Below are positions 13,335 to 25,879 of a stretch of DNA of 58,336 nucleotides, piece after piece. Source of the DNA: Ectocarpus siliculosus (lineage: Eukaryota > Sar > Phaeophyceae > Ectocarpales > Ectocarpaceae); assembly GCA_000310025.1 (NCBI GenBank), contig FN649736.1:2574685-2633020 (forward strand). Direction: 5' to 3'. Below the pieces are notes generated by a model. The model was not told the origin of the DNA and ran no database searches. It saw nothing but the letters and a program-made list of their open reading frames with translations. Both the position numbers and the translations under genes were made by a program. The stretch's first letter is position 1, and each line of letters opens with the position of its first letter.

Positions 13335-15643
13335 CGCTAGTGTAGCCTAATTTCACCACCCTCTGTACGTGAGGAGGAAGAAAATAACATCGATTTACCG
13401 TTTTTCTAAAACTGCGGGGCGCGTACGCTTGCGGGCGCATCTATTTCGAGTACACAGCAGTGCCGGGTCTTGTTCGAGCAGCTCCGCACGGTACGTAGCT
13501 TTCTCGATCGAGATTTCGACTGCTGAGGTGGTCGTTTCCTTCGTTTCCTTGATCGGTCTGTATTTTCAAGGTTCGAAAATCTGAGAGGCAGATGGCGTGA
13601 TCCTCGAGGGGCGTGTAGTGTTGCGAGCTCGTTCGCCACCTCACGCATGAGTACGTGACGAGCTGGGAAGGAAATACAATGTGCATACGCACACTTCGTG
13701 ATATATAGAGGAGATGACACCAGTACTGATTTCTGGCGCCGGAGGGCACATACAGAGATACGTCTCGAGATGTCTGCCTGGATGGGCCCGGGAGGCTTTG
13801 TATTCTGTGCAGAAGAATCCGAACGGCAACAAAAGAGGAGAAATAAGGTGTTGGGTTTTTCATAGGACGTCCACCCGCTTCGACACCACACGTCAACGTG
13901 GTAGAACGATGTTTTCTACGTCGGGCGACCTGCAACATTTCATCCAATCAGTACAAGAGCAACGACGTGATAAACAACACAGCTCGTAGATCGTCCTCGT
14001 TGATACTGTTACTGTTCTTCTTGTCTTCACGTTAGCAATCTAATTTAAGATCCAAGGAAAGTCCTGGCACACGCGAAAAAGTTCTTGTAGTTTGAAGCCC
14101 AGCTGAACATGCAAAGGAACAAATGACGCCTGCGAAAGCCGGAAAATAAACGGGTACACGAACACACACAATTAAACCTAAGTGCCAACGATTCGCGGCC
14201 GAAAGCGAGCAACACGTCGCCTCGCTTCTCTTGAAGCGTTCTTCGGCTACTGTCTCCCGAGTTGCAAACATGGCTATGCGTGCGTGCGCCAAAACGCCGT
14301 AGCAAGCAAGGGCGCGGCCGTATCTCGCCGGTCGCCTCGCTTCAACACGAGCACCTTGCGCGCGACGTAGACAGAGGGCGGAGCCTACGGAGCTACGAAG
14401 GCACGAAAGGCCTGCCCATCGCGCACGAGCACAACTCGAACGAATACCTCCTTCCCGTCGTGCACGCAAAGACGTTCTCCGAGCGCCCACGTACGCGCCA
14501 GAGGGACAACACTTTCCTACTTCCTCGTTCCCTATCGAGATCGCTCCAATAAAGCTTTCATACTATAATAATCGCGTATCTCAAGTTCCTCCAACCACGA
14601 ACGGGGGTCGCTCGAGTCGATTTCGCCTATCGTCCCCTTTTCCACCCCTCAGGCGCCTCCATACAGGAGTGCGGGCATTTCGACAGCCTAGAGGAACCCG
14701 GTTATTATGTCGCGGTGCTCAGTTGAATCTCCCCTTGCCCGCAACATCGCCCACGTACCCAACGAGCACAGCAAATAGGCACACACAACTAGACAACAAA
14801 CGAGGATACACAACATCAAATCGGTTGCTGCCATGCTCAACCTCCTCCCCCAACCAACTAACTCCCTCACGACACGAGAAGCCCGAACTGCACGTTTACG
14901 GGCAAGCTCCTTCCACAAAAAGCGCACCACCCTCAGCACGACGGGGCGGGCAAACGCAAGACGAGACAGGTCGGTTTATCCAGTGTGTCCGGGCCTCAAC
15001 CGTTTACACTATTCATCCTTTAGGAAGCCTCGTCCTGCGAAAATAGTCAAAAATGTTTGCCCCAGACAGGTGTCTTGAAGGAAAGAGCGGTGGGTCGAGC
15101 GCAGATGCATGCACTTGCGTGTGCATGAGCGACAGCACCGTGTTCCGACTCTGCGCTCATACGGCTCTGCAGGTCCAGCTGCCTGTGCATCGTTCCTGCA
15201 GCTCGCGCTACGCTGTCCTTTGGCCCACAACACAGATTTGTTTCAGGCGCTCCACATGAACACGCGCACTAGCGTCAAAACTGGCAAAACACGTCACCCA
15301 AAACGGCGTCCACTACTGCTATTACTACCGCTTTGGAAGCACAAATATCAAAAGCAACCCTCGCCAAGCACACTGCCGAGTGCACAATCCACGCGGAGTT
15401 GTGTTCGCCCCGAGCCGCCACGGCGTTGATCATTTCTTTTTAATCCTCTTTTTCAGACAAATTCCTTACAAACACACGGCACGAAAACGCCAACAGTCCC
15501 CCACGGCAGCGGTGGCACACCAGTCACACGTATGTCGTTCTTATACTTCACAAACGACCGACACCACCGCTCCAGGCAGGCCTGGTGCTCCAGTCTGTCT
15601 TGCCCGGCACTCACACCTACATGAACACAACATTCGATCTCTT
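13335..15643. other. Intergenic stretch between convergent kinesin and acyltransferase genes
   Basis: About 2.3 kb lies between the kinesin stop (13334) and the acyltransferase stop (15644), which point at each other, so it should hold two 3' untranslated regions. Open frames occur on both strands (for example 14032-14490 minus), but none resembles a known family or shows splice-supported continuity. I see no transposon signature. Confidence 0.5.
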
Positions 15644-17388
15644 CTACCTATCCTTCATCTGTTCTGTCACGTCTGACTCGCCGTCGCGGCTCCGGCCTTC
15701 TCCCCCTCTCGAGAGTCCCGCGGAACCACCGCCGTGCCCCTCCCAACCATTCACCGCCACCCCATCGTCTGTCAACCCTAACCCGCCAGACACCGTCCCC
15801 GCACCACCCCCGCCACGAACACCAACACGGCGCGGAGCGCTGAAGCACTTCCTCGCGTACACGTAGAACACGAACACCGTCGAGAGGAAGACGTACGCGA
15901 CGGCCCCGGCGACCAGCGCCCAGACGGCTACGCCCTCCCTCCGCGAGAAGCTCACCAGAGCCTTCACCGCGCGCGCGGCCGCCAAGTAGGTGAAGGCCGT
16001 CGCGGCGAGGCTGGCCGCGCGGCGGGAAGGGTCGAGGGCAGCGCCGGCCTCTGGCACATCGTCCTGGTCCAGGGCCTCCAGAATTTCCTGTTTCGACGAC
16101 CAACAACCATACCAAAATAAACAAAAACAAGGTGAAGAATTTCCAGTCGATCAACAACAAAAAATGAAACGGGTGAGAATTTATTGTTTGTCGACCCATG
16201 AAAAAACAACGAAGGGTGAAAACTTGGCCGACCAACAATAAAAAATGACAAAAAGGGTAAACACACACACGGCGCCCGCGCGAGAGTATACCCCGGCATG
16301 CGTACGCCTGCGCAAGCCTCGAGCAGCAGCAGCAGCCGCCGCAGCAGCCGCGACAGTGAAATCAAGTGTTGGAGGATATGTGGCGTGATTGTCGCGTGAA
16401 TAGACTGCCGATACACGACCCAACAGGTGGTCGTGCCTATGTGTTTGGGCACTGCTGTCCATCTGAATCCTTGATCGGTGCATACAGGGTGGATGGACGA
16501 AGACGCTAGAACAAAGGCGCAAGGCAGTTAAAAAGGCGCAAGCAGCAACGGGGTTTAACGCCGAATGGTGTCCCCGCACTGTAGTTTGAATATCATGATA
16601 TATTCTACAACCATTTGGAGATACGACGACTTCCCCAGGTAGTCTGACGTGAACAGACCCAACAAGTACATCTTGCCGGCCGTGTATTTGGACTCGCCTG
16701 CCTCAATCTCTGTGATAGCCCCTCGCGAGACTTGATCTCGGCCGCTTCGATTGGTCTGTGATACTTCACCACCACCTGATCGCGAGCAGAGCAGGGCAAC
16801 AAAATTAACACGAAAATGACACACCGACAGGCGCTCGCACAAGCTTTTCCCGAGAGGATGGAGGGGAGCCCTCACGAGGGGGAGCAGGGGGAACGACAAC
16901 AAGAAATAGAAGCATAGATGGGAGGACGAAAGGCATACGGTGGTACAGACAGACGCAACGGCCATATTTTTTACGCACACGAACACTGTATACGCCTGGA
17001 AGCGCTACAAAACAGCTTGAAACGTGCCCCGCACAAACAGCGTTTCGTTCAAGAAAAATATTGGGACGCGCGGTGCCCTATTTTGCTCGCAAAAGGTAGG
17101 ACGGTTGGCGAGGGGCGGGGGCGGGGGCGGCGATGGCCACATTGACGGCAGGGGGTTGGGACTCACACCTTGAGAATTAGACAAAGGCTATCTACAAGTA
17201 TGCTTCCATTTTTCGGCGATGGGGGAGATCATCACACGAAATTCGCTTGACTTGAGGTCCTACCTTGCCGCACTGATTTACGTTCCACTTCAAAGGGAAC
17301 AGCTCGTACGCTCCGTGAATCGTGACGGGGATCACCGGCCACTGCAGCTGTTCCTGCATGTGGAACGCTCCCTGAAACAAAACGGACA

Positions 17389-17426
<38 letters not shown>

Positions 17427-20170
17427 CCGAGAGCAGAGGAGACAGATCGACAGCACATTGGGGTTAAGGCGAGGTGCACCCTGCTGCGTTGCCCTTGCGT
17501 GGCATTCAAAGTTGTCTGCGTGACGACTCATCAATAGCATATGCCCCCTCCTACAGCTTACTTCCAAGCGGTTCGTTCAGCGCAGGAGCTCAGAACTACG
17601 ACAAGGTGGTCCTCCTCCCGAGCTCGCTCGTTTTCAATAGCGTTGTCCCGCGATTACGAAGAACGAGGGCGCCCCGCTGAACGAATATCCGTGGTCGGTG
17701 GAAAGAATTAACTGTCTCTCCACGTCAGCTGCTGTTCTGACGCCGCCACAGGCAACAATGCTACTGCTGTGTAATCTTCCACGTGTCGCCGAAAAAGACG
17801 AAAATGGCTATTTTGCTCTCCCGCTCTCGCCTTCTTGAAGGGTCCCAGCTGGCCCGTCTTTGACCGTGTGCCTTCGGGCGCCATCGCCACGAACATCTGG
17901 AGCTCTCTCGCTCGCTCGGCCGCCTCCGCTAGTGCCTGGAAGAGCGTGTGGTAGGAAATGTTGCAAAGGTGTAAGCTCGAGCAGTGTGGCAACTATGCAA
18001 AGATGATACCCAGGTAACGGTTGGACCTCTCCTGGTGTTCGCACATGCTACCGATGACGGGAAGACACTAGAGGGACAACGGCGTCAGTCAACGTTTTAA
18101 CATGCGCAACGAGGACGTATCCGGCATGCAAGACGCGGCCAAAACACACGTTCACGCATGTGCAAAATCTGCATAAGGGCGAAATGTCGTCCCGTGATAG
18201 GGGGCCCACGGTTGGGCAGAAAGCACGTGTACTTTCCCCCACGGAGACTAAGGACTTCATGAGCTTGGATACAAGTGGGTCAGCGAGCTTGATGCCAACG
18301 GATATTACATCATTTTCGTCTAACCTTTGCTTGGGCGCGCCCCTTGGGGACCCTGGTGGCAAAAAAGTAAGTCGGCGTTTCGTCCGACTACTCTAGTCGT
18401 TGGTCGGCTTCTCAGAGCAATCGTTACCAAGCGCGACCAACACGAGCACGGGCGTGGACACGCAAACCACCGGACACACACACACACGCACCTGCACTGC
18501 GGAGGCACGATGGCCTCGGTTGATCGGGATGGCGCCACGCGAAGCCATGATCCACCCTAGCACGGGGACGGCAAGCAGCTCCTCCTACCACACGCGAGAG
18601 GGAGAAAGAGAGACAGCGAGAGAGAGAGACAGAGAGAGAGAGAGAGGGGGAGGGAGAGCGAGAGGGAGAGAGGAGAGATTCCGTCAACGGCCGAATCGAA
18701 AAACAACACAGCAGTAGAGTGAACTGTCGGTCCCGGGAGGGAGCCAGGACAAGTACCAGGGGACGAAAGAGGAAGCAGTGTGCTCGTCAGCACAGCGCTC
18801 ATGTCTTCGACGTACAAAACAACTCCGCCAGCAAGGCAGCGGGAAAGAGACAGTGGCGTTCGCTGCCCAACAACACATGCTCTCGCAGCTCCTGTTCTGC
18901 AGCCTTTCTTCTAAAATCGCTGCCCCCCCCCCACCGTCGCCACCTCTCCCAGCAGCAAGCAACAGCGTGTAAGTGTGTAGGCATCCACCCCGCGATTCCT
19001 CTTTCACCTTGACCACCGCGCACAGAGCCCGAGGCAACGTCCCCAAGATGACGACGGCGTCGAGGGTGCTGACGTGGGTGAACAGGAGCATCGCCGGGCG
19101 CGACAGCGACTCGCCCATGAACTCGGCCCGGACCTGAATCCCCATCAGCAGCAGGAGCCACGCGCAATCCAGGCGTATGAGGATGGACGAGAGGCCGCCG
19201 CTGTTGCCCGCCCCCCCGTTGCTGCCGCCGTTGAGTGCGAGAAAGATCTGCTGCTCGACCATGGTGAGCATGATCAGGGGTATCGACACGACGAATCCTG
19301 AACGAACAGGCGGGGAAATTGTTGTAAAACGGAACCGGTGGGACAGGGGCATACGCAGAAAGGCCAACCAGCAGGGTGCGCCCATTCGTCGGCATAGTTA
19401 CGTGATGTTTCGGCTGCCATACAGGGTTGAGACGCGATATATCCGACGGCGAGGCGCTTGTCGACGATGTACAGCGGCCAAAAATCAGCCCCTTCTCCCT
19501 GAAATGCACCTCTATTCCATACACCTCCGTGCGGCAGTAGGTGGTTCTACCTACTTTAGAGCAGAGCGATCAATGTTCGATCGCGCGAATAACGGAAGGG
19601 CTAAGCGTGAGTCTACCGTAAAACACTCCTTAAAACAGTCCTTGAGCAGTGTGTTTGATCGCCGGAAAACTGCTGTGCTGATACAGTAGGGCAACACCGG
19701 GCGGGACGCCCAAAGTACCAGGCCCAAGAACCCGCACGTCAACGTGCGACAAGCCGAGACAGAGACGCCTCAGGGTCACGCCCAAAACAACGGGATTGGG
19801 CAACGCGATTGAAAACGCTTCGAAGCCCAGACCGACACAAAATACCCGGCCCAGAGAGGTGTTATTACACAGACAGCACTTCAGACAACAGTAAGCTGTA
19901 GTCGACACACATTCATTTTGGGAAAGTGTGGGACAAGGGGTGATGCTGCTGCTGTAGTCGAATGTAGTGTGTGGGCGTGTGGTTCAGTTTTGGGCACGCA
20001 AGCATGCTGCAGGGATTGTAGGTGTACCTCTTCTGGCTTGTTGCGTACCCTTTTCTTGCTATTTGTGTGCGTGTTCTTTAGATATTCTGATGGCTCTAGC
20101 ATTTTTGTGACCACGGACCGAGTCTTTGCTAGACTTTGGGATAAGCAACTGACACGAGTTTTATGTGAAG

Positions 20171-20201
<31 letters not shown>

Positions 20202-22890
20202 AGAAGAAGTGCGCCACAACAAAGCATTCGATGTGCGCGTGCGAGGCAGCATTTCAACACGACACCCATCAATTCAGCGTCGAATAGCACCCAAAACGCG
20301 ATGCAGTACGGCATAGCAGGGCGACTCGTAAGACAACAAAGCGCCTGTTCAAGGTGCCCATCTACGTGGACATCTCCCCACAGCTCTCGCGTTCCCCTCC
20401 CGCACTTTCCCGGAAAACAGGAGGAATAGCAGTGGCGAACACGCAAGAGTCGGCGGGGGCGGGGGCGGCCATCCAAGAAGCAGCAAGCGTGCACGGGTGG
20501 AGAAACAACACAGGAGCCCTGGCGCGCGCAACCAGAAGGAGCAGCGTAGCGACGCCACGGGTTCGCAAACCTCGATCTCAACACATCACAGGCACAATAC
20601 GCTTTCCTGGTGTATTTTTCCGTCCTCTCTCAAAATTCACTTACCCATGAATAAGAGGAACAGCATGACGGCAGGCACCCGCCAGATGAGGTCTAACGCC
20701 TCGAGCAGCGGTCCAAATTTAGGCTGAACAGGCCTCACCACCAGTGTCGACGCCAGGGCATCCAGCTCCCGTTGGCGGGCCTTTGGGCAGCGCAGCACCG
20801 GCAGTCGAAGCGGCGACAGGTCAGTTTGGAAGCAGACGGCTCTCGCATTTTGGAGACAAAATTTGGTCGAAGAAGAATAAGAAAAGGGGTGGAGTCGGTT
20901 GTCAGGAAATCTACAATTCGACCGTGATCTGTTATTTTTTTTGTCCCATTTACGTTCTCTGGGCTCCAGTCTACACCTTTCTGTGCATCATGTTTGCCAC
21001 ACCAGAACGGGTCGCACAGGGGGACTCTCCCGTCTTCCTCCGCAGCAGAAGCACTTCAGTTGTAACAACGCGACAGGAAAGGGTACACCTATTTGCTGCG
21101 TTTACTCACGACTCCGCGCCTTACACATCGAGTTGGGGGGGTCATTAACTCCGGCGAGATACGAACCCACAACCTTACTTCGATATGTCTCATCATCCGT
21201 GGTGCGACCCTTTTCCTCTGATCTCTTTCTGCTGGGAGGATGGGGTGAGGCGGGTGGGCGCTCCTCATGTACCCTGACAAGCGCTTTAGGAGGTTCGCGC
21301 GGCAGGGCTCTCCACACATTCTAACTGGAGCGATAGGTAGATTCCAGAGCAGCTCCAGAACACTTCGGCAGCGAGCGCGGAATCAGGTCCAACCCTCCCG
21401 ACTTTCTTCTGGCGCAAGCGCCAACTGGATCAGGCGGTTCGTACTTGTAGAGGTGAAGCGTATCCCATTTTCCGTGCCTTCACACTACACGTGTTTGTGC
21501 CGAACCGCGAATAGTGGTTGCTGAGGGGGTTATCAGGAGTGATATGTAACTGTATGTGAAGGGTGTGAAGCCGTAGTCAAGACTCGGTACAAGTACAGGA
21601 AACAAAGACGGGACGAGAAACGCTTGTGCTTGTATTGCCGGTAGGTAAATTGTAAATTGTAGGTTAAAATGGCACGGTACTCGCGACTCGCTGCAGAAGG
21701 GTTTCGCAGTACTCGGCTCTAACCACTGCATGTGATCCAATCAACCGGGTGGAGTTTCGGGGGAGGCTCACGCGGAATTGAACGTTAACATGACAGACAA
21801 ATGAGAAGCGTCGAACTGCTGCTGTCTATGCATAGGAGAAGCAGAAGCAGGGCGCGCTTCGGCTGCGAATCAAGCGTCCCGAGAAAAAGGCCAAATTTGT
21901 CCCTCAAGACGTCGATACATTCGCAACTCATCCATGTTGAGCAAGTAGTTCACAAGGGCTACCGCAGTGGTACTGCAGGCATTTCGTCCTGCAGGCATTT
22001 CGTCCTGCAGGCATTTCGTCCTGCTGTTACCCTGTGCAGATTGTAGACACAACAGACGTTTCTTCGTGACAGGGCGGATGACGGTGACAGGAGTCACGAA
22101 AGGCGAACTGTCACAAATTTTACAACCAAGACTTGGACGGTACATACATGTATATAGATGCTGGTGAAGCAACCATTACCTTGTGGGTGAGGTTCGATAC
22201 AAATTCAAACTCAGCACAGCAACTACTACGACTGTTGTTGTGCTTGCATTTACGAAGGGCTACAGCAGTAGTACTCTGTGGGATGTAGGATGCGGTCGTC
22301 AGGTGACGGCTTTGCACTCTCCGAAAAAAAAAAAAAACTTGCAACGTATGCATATACTGCTGTAGATGGTGTCCAACAGATCCTGATGTATTTTACGCGA
22401 TATACAACACAGCAAACGTTACAGGAATGGAAAACACCGCAACCACAATATTGCCATCTCCATCCATCTCTCCAACGCAAAACGCCAAGTGCAGCTGTGA
22501 CCTGTTACCTGCCCGTTGCAAGCATGCCGGCACCAGGGTGCCCTGTGGGAACATCAAAGCACGGGCAGTTGTTCCGCGTCGGTTGGGAGGGGACGTGCTG
22601 TGTTGCTCACACAGCACCGCTTGCTGCGACGCACGACTGAATCGACCGCGGCACCACAAGCTAAAAAAAACTGCTGTGTCACAGGTCACCTCGATCCTGG
22701 ATGTGTCCTCATTCGAGGCAGCAGCGGCAGCAAGCTGCTGCACCAGATCCTGGGCATACGCGTCGAGCTTTTTGAAAACACGTATTCGCCGGGCGTTCTC
22801 CTGTTGCCTGGCCTCGTGGGTGGACCCGTCCTTGCCGACGTGGCATTCGGCGACCGCCGCTCTGATGTCTTCCAGCTTGGTGTCGATCAT
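15644..22890 (-). CDS. PlsC-type lysophospholipid/glycerophosphate acyltransferase
   Basis: Enzymes of this family move an acyl group from acyl-CoA to a lysophospholipid at a membrane. Minus-strand exons in order: 22690-22890, 20645-20780, 19008-19297, 18492-18584, 17831-17935, 17264-17371, 16698-16775 and 15644-16087, about 484 residues, all joining in phase. The motifs are motif I HVSTLD (HX4D; the usual preceding N is T), motif II GAIPINR, motif III PEGTRS, then VIPVTIHGAYELFP and a KYHRPI segment. Hydrophobic stretches precede motif I, and a C-terminal extension has a strong hydrophobic segment (VAVWALVAGAVAYVFLSTVF). Two introns (after 17831 and after 16698, reading leftward) begin with GC instead of GT. 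The first exon (starting MIDTKLEDIRAAV) is assigned by phase and position only, and the left border of 20645-20780 is uncertain. The exact substrate cannot be told. Confidence 0.82.
17391..17427. repeat. GCAG tetranucleotide microsatellite
   Basis: About nine copies of CAGG/GGCA in tandem lie just 5' (minus sense) of an acyltransferase exon, inside the intron 17372-17830. Confidence 0.9.
18594..18680. repeat. GA-rich simple repeat
   Basis: Impure (GA)n with GGGA interruptions lies in the acyltransferase intron next to exon 18492-18584. On the coding (minus) strand it is a pyrimidine tract directly before the acceptor, so it may serve as the polypyrimidine tract. Confidence 0.8.
20170..20201. 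repeat. AAC trinucleotide microsatellite
   Basis: About ten ACA/AAC units followed by GAA units, within the large acyltransferase intron 19298-20644. No coding role seen. Confidence 0.9.
21975..22022. repeat. Three perfect tandem copies of a 16-bp unit
   Basis: The unit GCAGGCATTTCGTCCT occurs three times in a row without mismatch, in the proposed first intron of the acyltransferase gene (20781-22689). Confidence 0.95.
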
Positions 22891-23154
22891 TGTCCCTGGT
22901 CTCCTCTGTACCACGGAGGGACAAGAGAACTGCAGCAGCTGCTGCAGTGCAGAGGCTTTGCAACACACCGCACCATCTTCCTTCAGAATAGATAAACCGA
23001 GAGTACAATCCCCCCAGCCGGCGGCACAGAGGATGCCATCCGCGGAGCCCCTCTGTTGCACTTGGCACTCCTCTCACCTGTCTCTCTGTCTGCTGTAGTC
23101 CTCTCGGTACGTCTCTAACACCACACATAGCTGGTGTATCTAACACGGACGGCG
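22891..23154. promoter_or_regulatory. Short divergent intergenic region (264 bp)
   Basis: This is the space between the proposed ATG of the acyltransferase (22890, minus) and that of the plastid zinc-finger protein (23155, plus). If both starts hold, it is a shared promoter. No individual motif is claimed. Confidence 0.4.
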
Positions 23155-25277
23155 ATGAAGAAACCGTGCTGCATCCTCACGCTGCTGGCCTTGTTCTGCC
23201 AGAGCCCGCAGGCTTTTGTCCCCATCAGCTCTAGCCAGCCCCGCGCAAGACTCGCATCGGCGGGATCCCACCGCCTCTCGCGAGAAGCCCGGGCATCACC
23301 TCTGTCATCATGTAACATCGAGGGCCGCGGCGGGAGAACAGCCGTACAACCGACGAGGCGGCGAAATCGAGGAAGGGGGGGCACGGGTAAGAGCAGGACA
23401 GCCACCGGTGGCGTCCGCGAGTTGAGGGCCGGGTTCGACCTGCCCGGGTTGGGGGCCTTGCTGGAGCAGAGCACGCGGCACCACATCCCTTCAGCCTTCA
23501 CCGGCGGAACTGTGGGCGTCCTCGGCACGCTGTCGGCGATTCAGGTGGGGTGGTACAGGCGTCTTCCGCACGGCCGCGTGTTGCGGTGAAGCGTGTTGGG
23601 GTGGAAGTGTAGCTCTCGGGCAAATGATTTCCTGTATGTTTCATGTGTCAGTTCGACCGCGTTTTTGCGATTGGGACGCGTGTGTCACCCGCATGCACCC
23701 TCCACTCCGTCGGTCCAGTCCGCTCGTTACTCCGTGCAAGCACCACCTCAGGAGGGTGTATGGCAGAAGCATCTGTGTCCGACTATATCATTTTTACCAT
23801 TTTCACCCTTTTCATTTGAAGGTGTACCGTTGCAGCTAATTGATGATGTTTTTGTTGTTGTTGTTTCTCTCACATTAGCTCTGTAGTCCACAAGAAATGG
23901 GGAGCCCGTGGTCGCAAAACCCTGCACATACGACGCCGCGGGGAAACAAAACAAGAAAAGAGTACAACCCACTCGGAAAAAGAAAACAAAATGATAGAAA
24001 GAAAAGAACAGCTACCGCACCGACCGGTCGAGAAAAGGAGCCCTAGGAAACCTAACCCAAAAATAAAGGCAAAAATAGAAGGGGAAAAGGAGCGTTTCCC
24101 ACACCCGCCTAAAAAATCAAAGGGTACCGTACCAGCATCAGGCACTACGCACCAGGGCATGGGAGTAATGGAGGCAACAGAACAAAGAGGCGGCAGATGG
24201 GCAGGCAGCCATCTATATAAAAGCAAAAGCAACGGCAAAAGGGAGATCAAGGTGCCCAACAAGGCAGAGTAGGCAGGGAGGACATGAAAAAAAAAGAATG
24301 TGTCTCCCCACCGTCCCACGATGGGAACACGGCGGCGGTCCAGCAATCATGTATGCGGAGGTACACATGATCGTCAGGCCAGGCACCCCAGAATCACTCG
24401 AGAATCTACCGTTAGTTGTACGTCAGATATCGGTAGCAGCAACTTCTATGTTGCAGTGGACATATCGTCAGTTTGGTCGTCAACTTGCATTTGTGCGCTG
24501 GTACAACACCAATCGGTCAATTTGGGTTGCAAGGCGGGGGCTGTGGCAGTCAAACTGCACGTGATGTAGATGCATACGGAGTACGGAAAAATAGTTTCGC
24601 AGTGTGTCACCATTCCGCGAAAACCTCACGGGACAAAGTGGGATGGTTACCTTGGCTTTTCGTTCCACCCCCCGCGTGACTTGTCCCTACATATCTTGCT
24701 CAAACCCTGTACCGTATCAGTGTCTGAGTCCAGCAAAGCTCAAAGGGGAAATAACTGAGACCACGAAGTAGCCAGGTTGTCAGTCCATGTCGACAACAAG
24801 AATGACGCGGGCCGTCCGTTCACGTGAACACAACGAAAGCTTTCCAAGTTGCGATTGCTGCAAATCCCAAAGACGCGTTCGCATGCACCCGGTACTACTT
24901 GTACTGCAATCACAATTTCATCAACTACCAACACTTTTTCCCTCCGCCTCACGATACGCCCGCCGGCCCCCTGCACCAAAAAAAAAAAACAGCTCAAGAT
25001 CAACGAAGTGAAGGAACTCACGGCTTGCCCCTACTGCCGGTCCACGGGGCAGCTCCCGTGCGCGACTTGCTTCGGCGTGGGTTCGATATCCGTGCTGGAC
25101 ACCGTGGCGTCCTCGAACGAGGTGACCACGACGACGCTCACGTGCCCGTCCTGCCGCGGGAAAGGTTTCATAACGTGCGTCAACTGCAAGGGCGACGGCC
25201 GCGGCGTGCCGCTCTTCCTCAACAAGAAGGTGTCGAGGGACCCCGAGAGCGAGATCGAGGACGTGGGTTACGCATAA
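23155..25277 (+). CDS. Plastid-targeted DnaJ-type zinc-finger protein (BSD2/ORANGE-like)
   Basis: Two exons, 23155-23544 and 24993-25277, join in phase 0 into 224 residues. The start MKKPCCILTLLALFC is a signal peptide, followed by QSPQAFVPISS, where the F after QA fits the ASAFAP-type cleavage motif of heterokont plastid precursors; an Arg/Ser/Gly-rich transit region follows. A short hydrophobic stretch (GGTVGVLGTLSAI) comes before the zinc finger. Exon 2 carries four CxxCxxxG motifs (CPYCRSTG, CATCFGVG, CPSCRGKG, CVNCKGDG), the layout of the DnaJ central zinc-binding domain, but there is no J domain. Stand-alone domains of this kind in plastids act as chaperones (BSD2 for Rubisco, ORANGE for carotenoid enzymes); which role applies here is not known. 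The intron acceptor is unusual in being preceded by an A run rather than pyrimidines. Confidence 0.82.
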
Positions 25278-25879
25278 CCTGCTGTGTATCCCTCGAACGA
25301 GAAAACATGTTTGTCATGGTTGAATTGAGGGCGTAGTGGCGCGAGGTCCGGCTTGCGCTGATCGGAAACCCGTGAGCTACCCACGTGCGTGTCCGAATCT
25401 GGGTCGTGCTACACACATCGGAAGAGGAGGGGTGTTTCGGAGCTTGCGATACAGCTAAAACAGCGTTTATGGTGCTCACTTCCGAAGTTGCTTCAAGCTC
25501 ATGTTTTTTTCCGTTATGGTGGTGCATGAGTTGAGAACTGCCGAGTGGCCTCAAGCCGACATTGGATAGGGAGACGAAGTAAGACTTTGGGAACGGGCGC
25601 GCGAAGGGGGCACCCAAGAGTGGTACTGTAGAGAACCGCTTCCTCCGTGGAAATCGGCAACAACCTGCGCTTGAAGAACCATGTACGTTGGCTCCGTCCG
25701 TTCTTTGATGGTGCCCACCCCTGCTCGTCTTAAGGAAGCCGCCCCTGCCTTCCAAAGTCGCTCTGGCCAGTGTGCCGACGTAGCAGACACGCTTCTTGAG
25801 GGACCGGCAATCGACCGACCTCGACATCTAGACTCATCGTGTCTGTCGGAGGGGAGTTAGCAAGGAGGCCGAGAAGCAC

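Noticed and set aside
14032-14490. 152-codon minus-strand frame between the kinesin and the acyltransferase
   Set aside because: Arg/Ala/Ser-rich with no motif, no splice support and no recognised family.
18600-18680. CRISPR-like or satellite array
   Set aside because: It is a simple GA repeat without spacers, and the window is eukaryotic.
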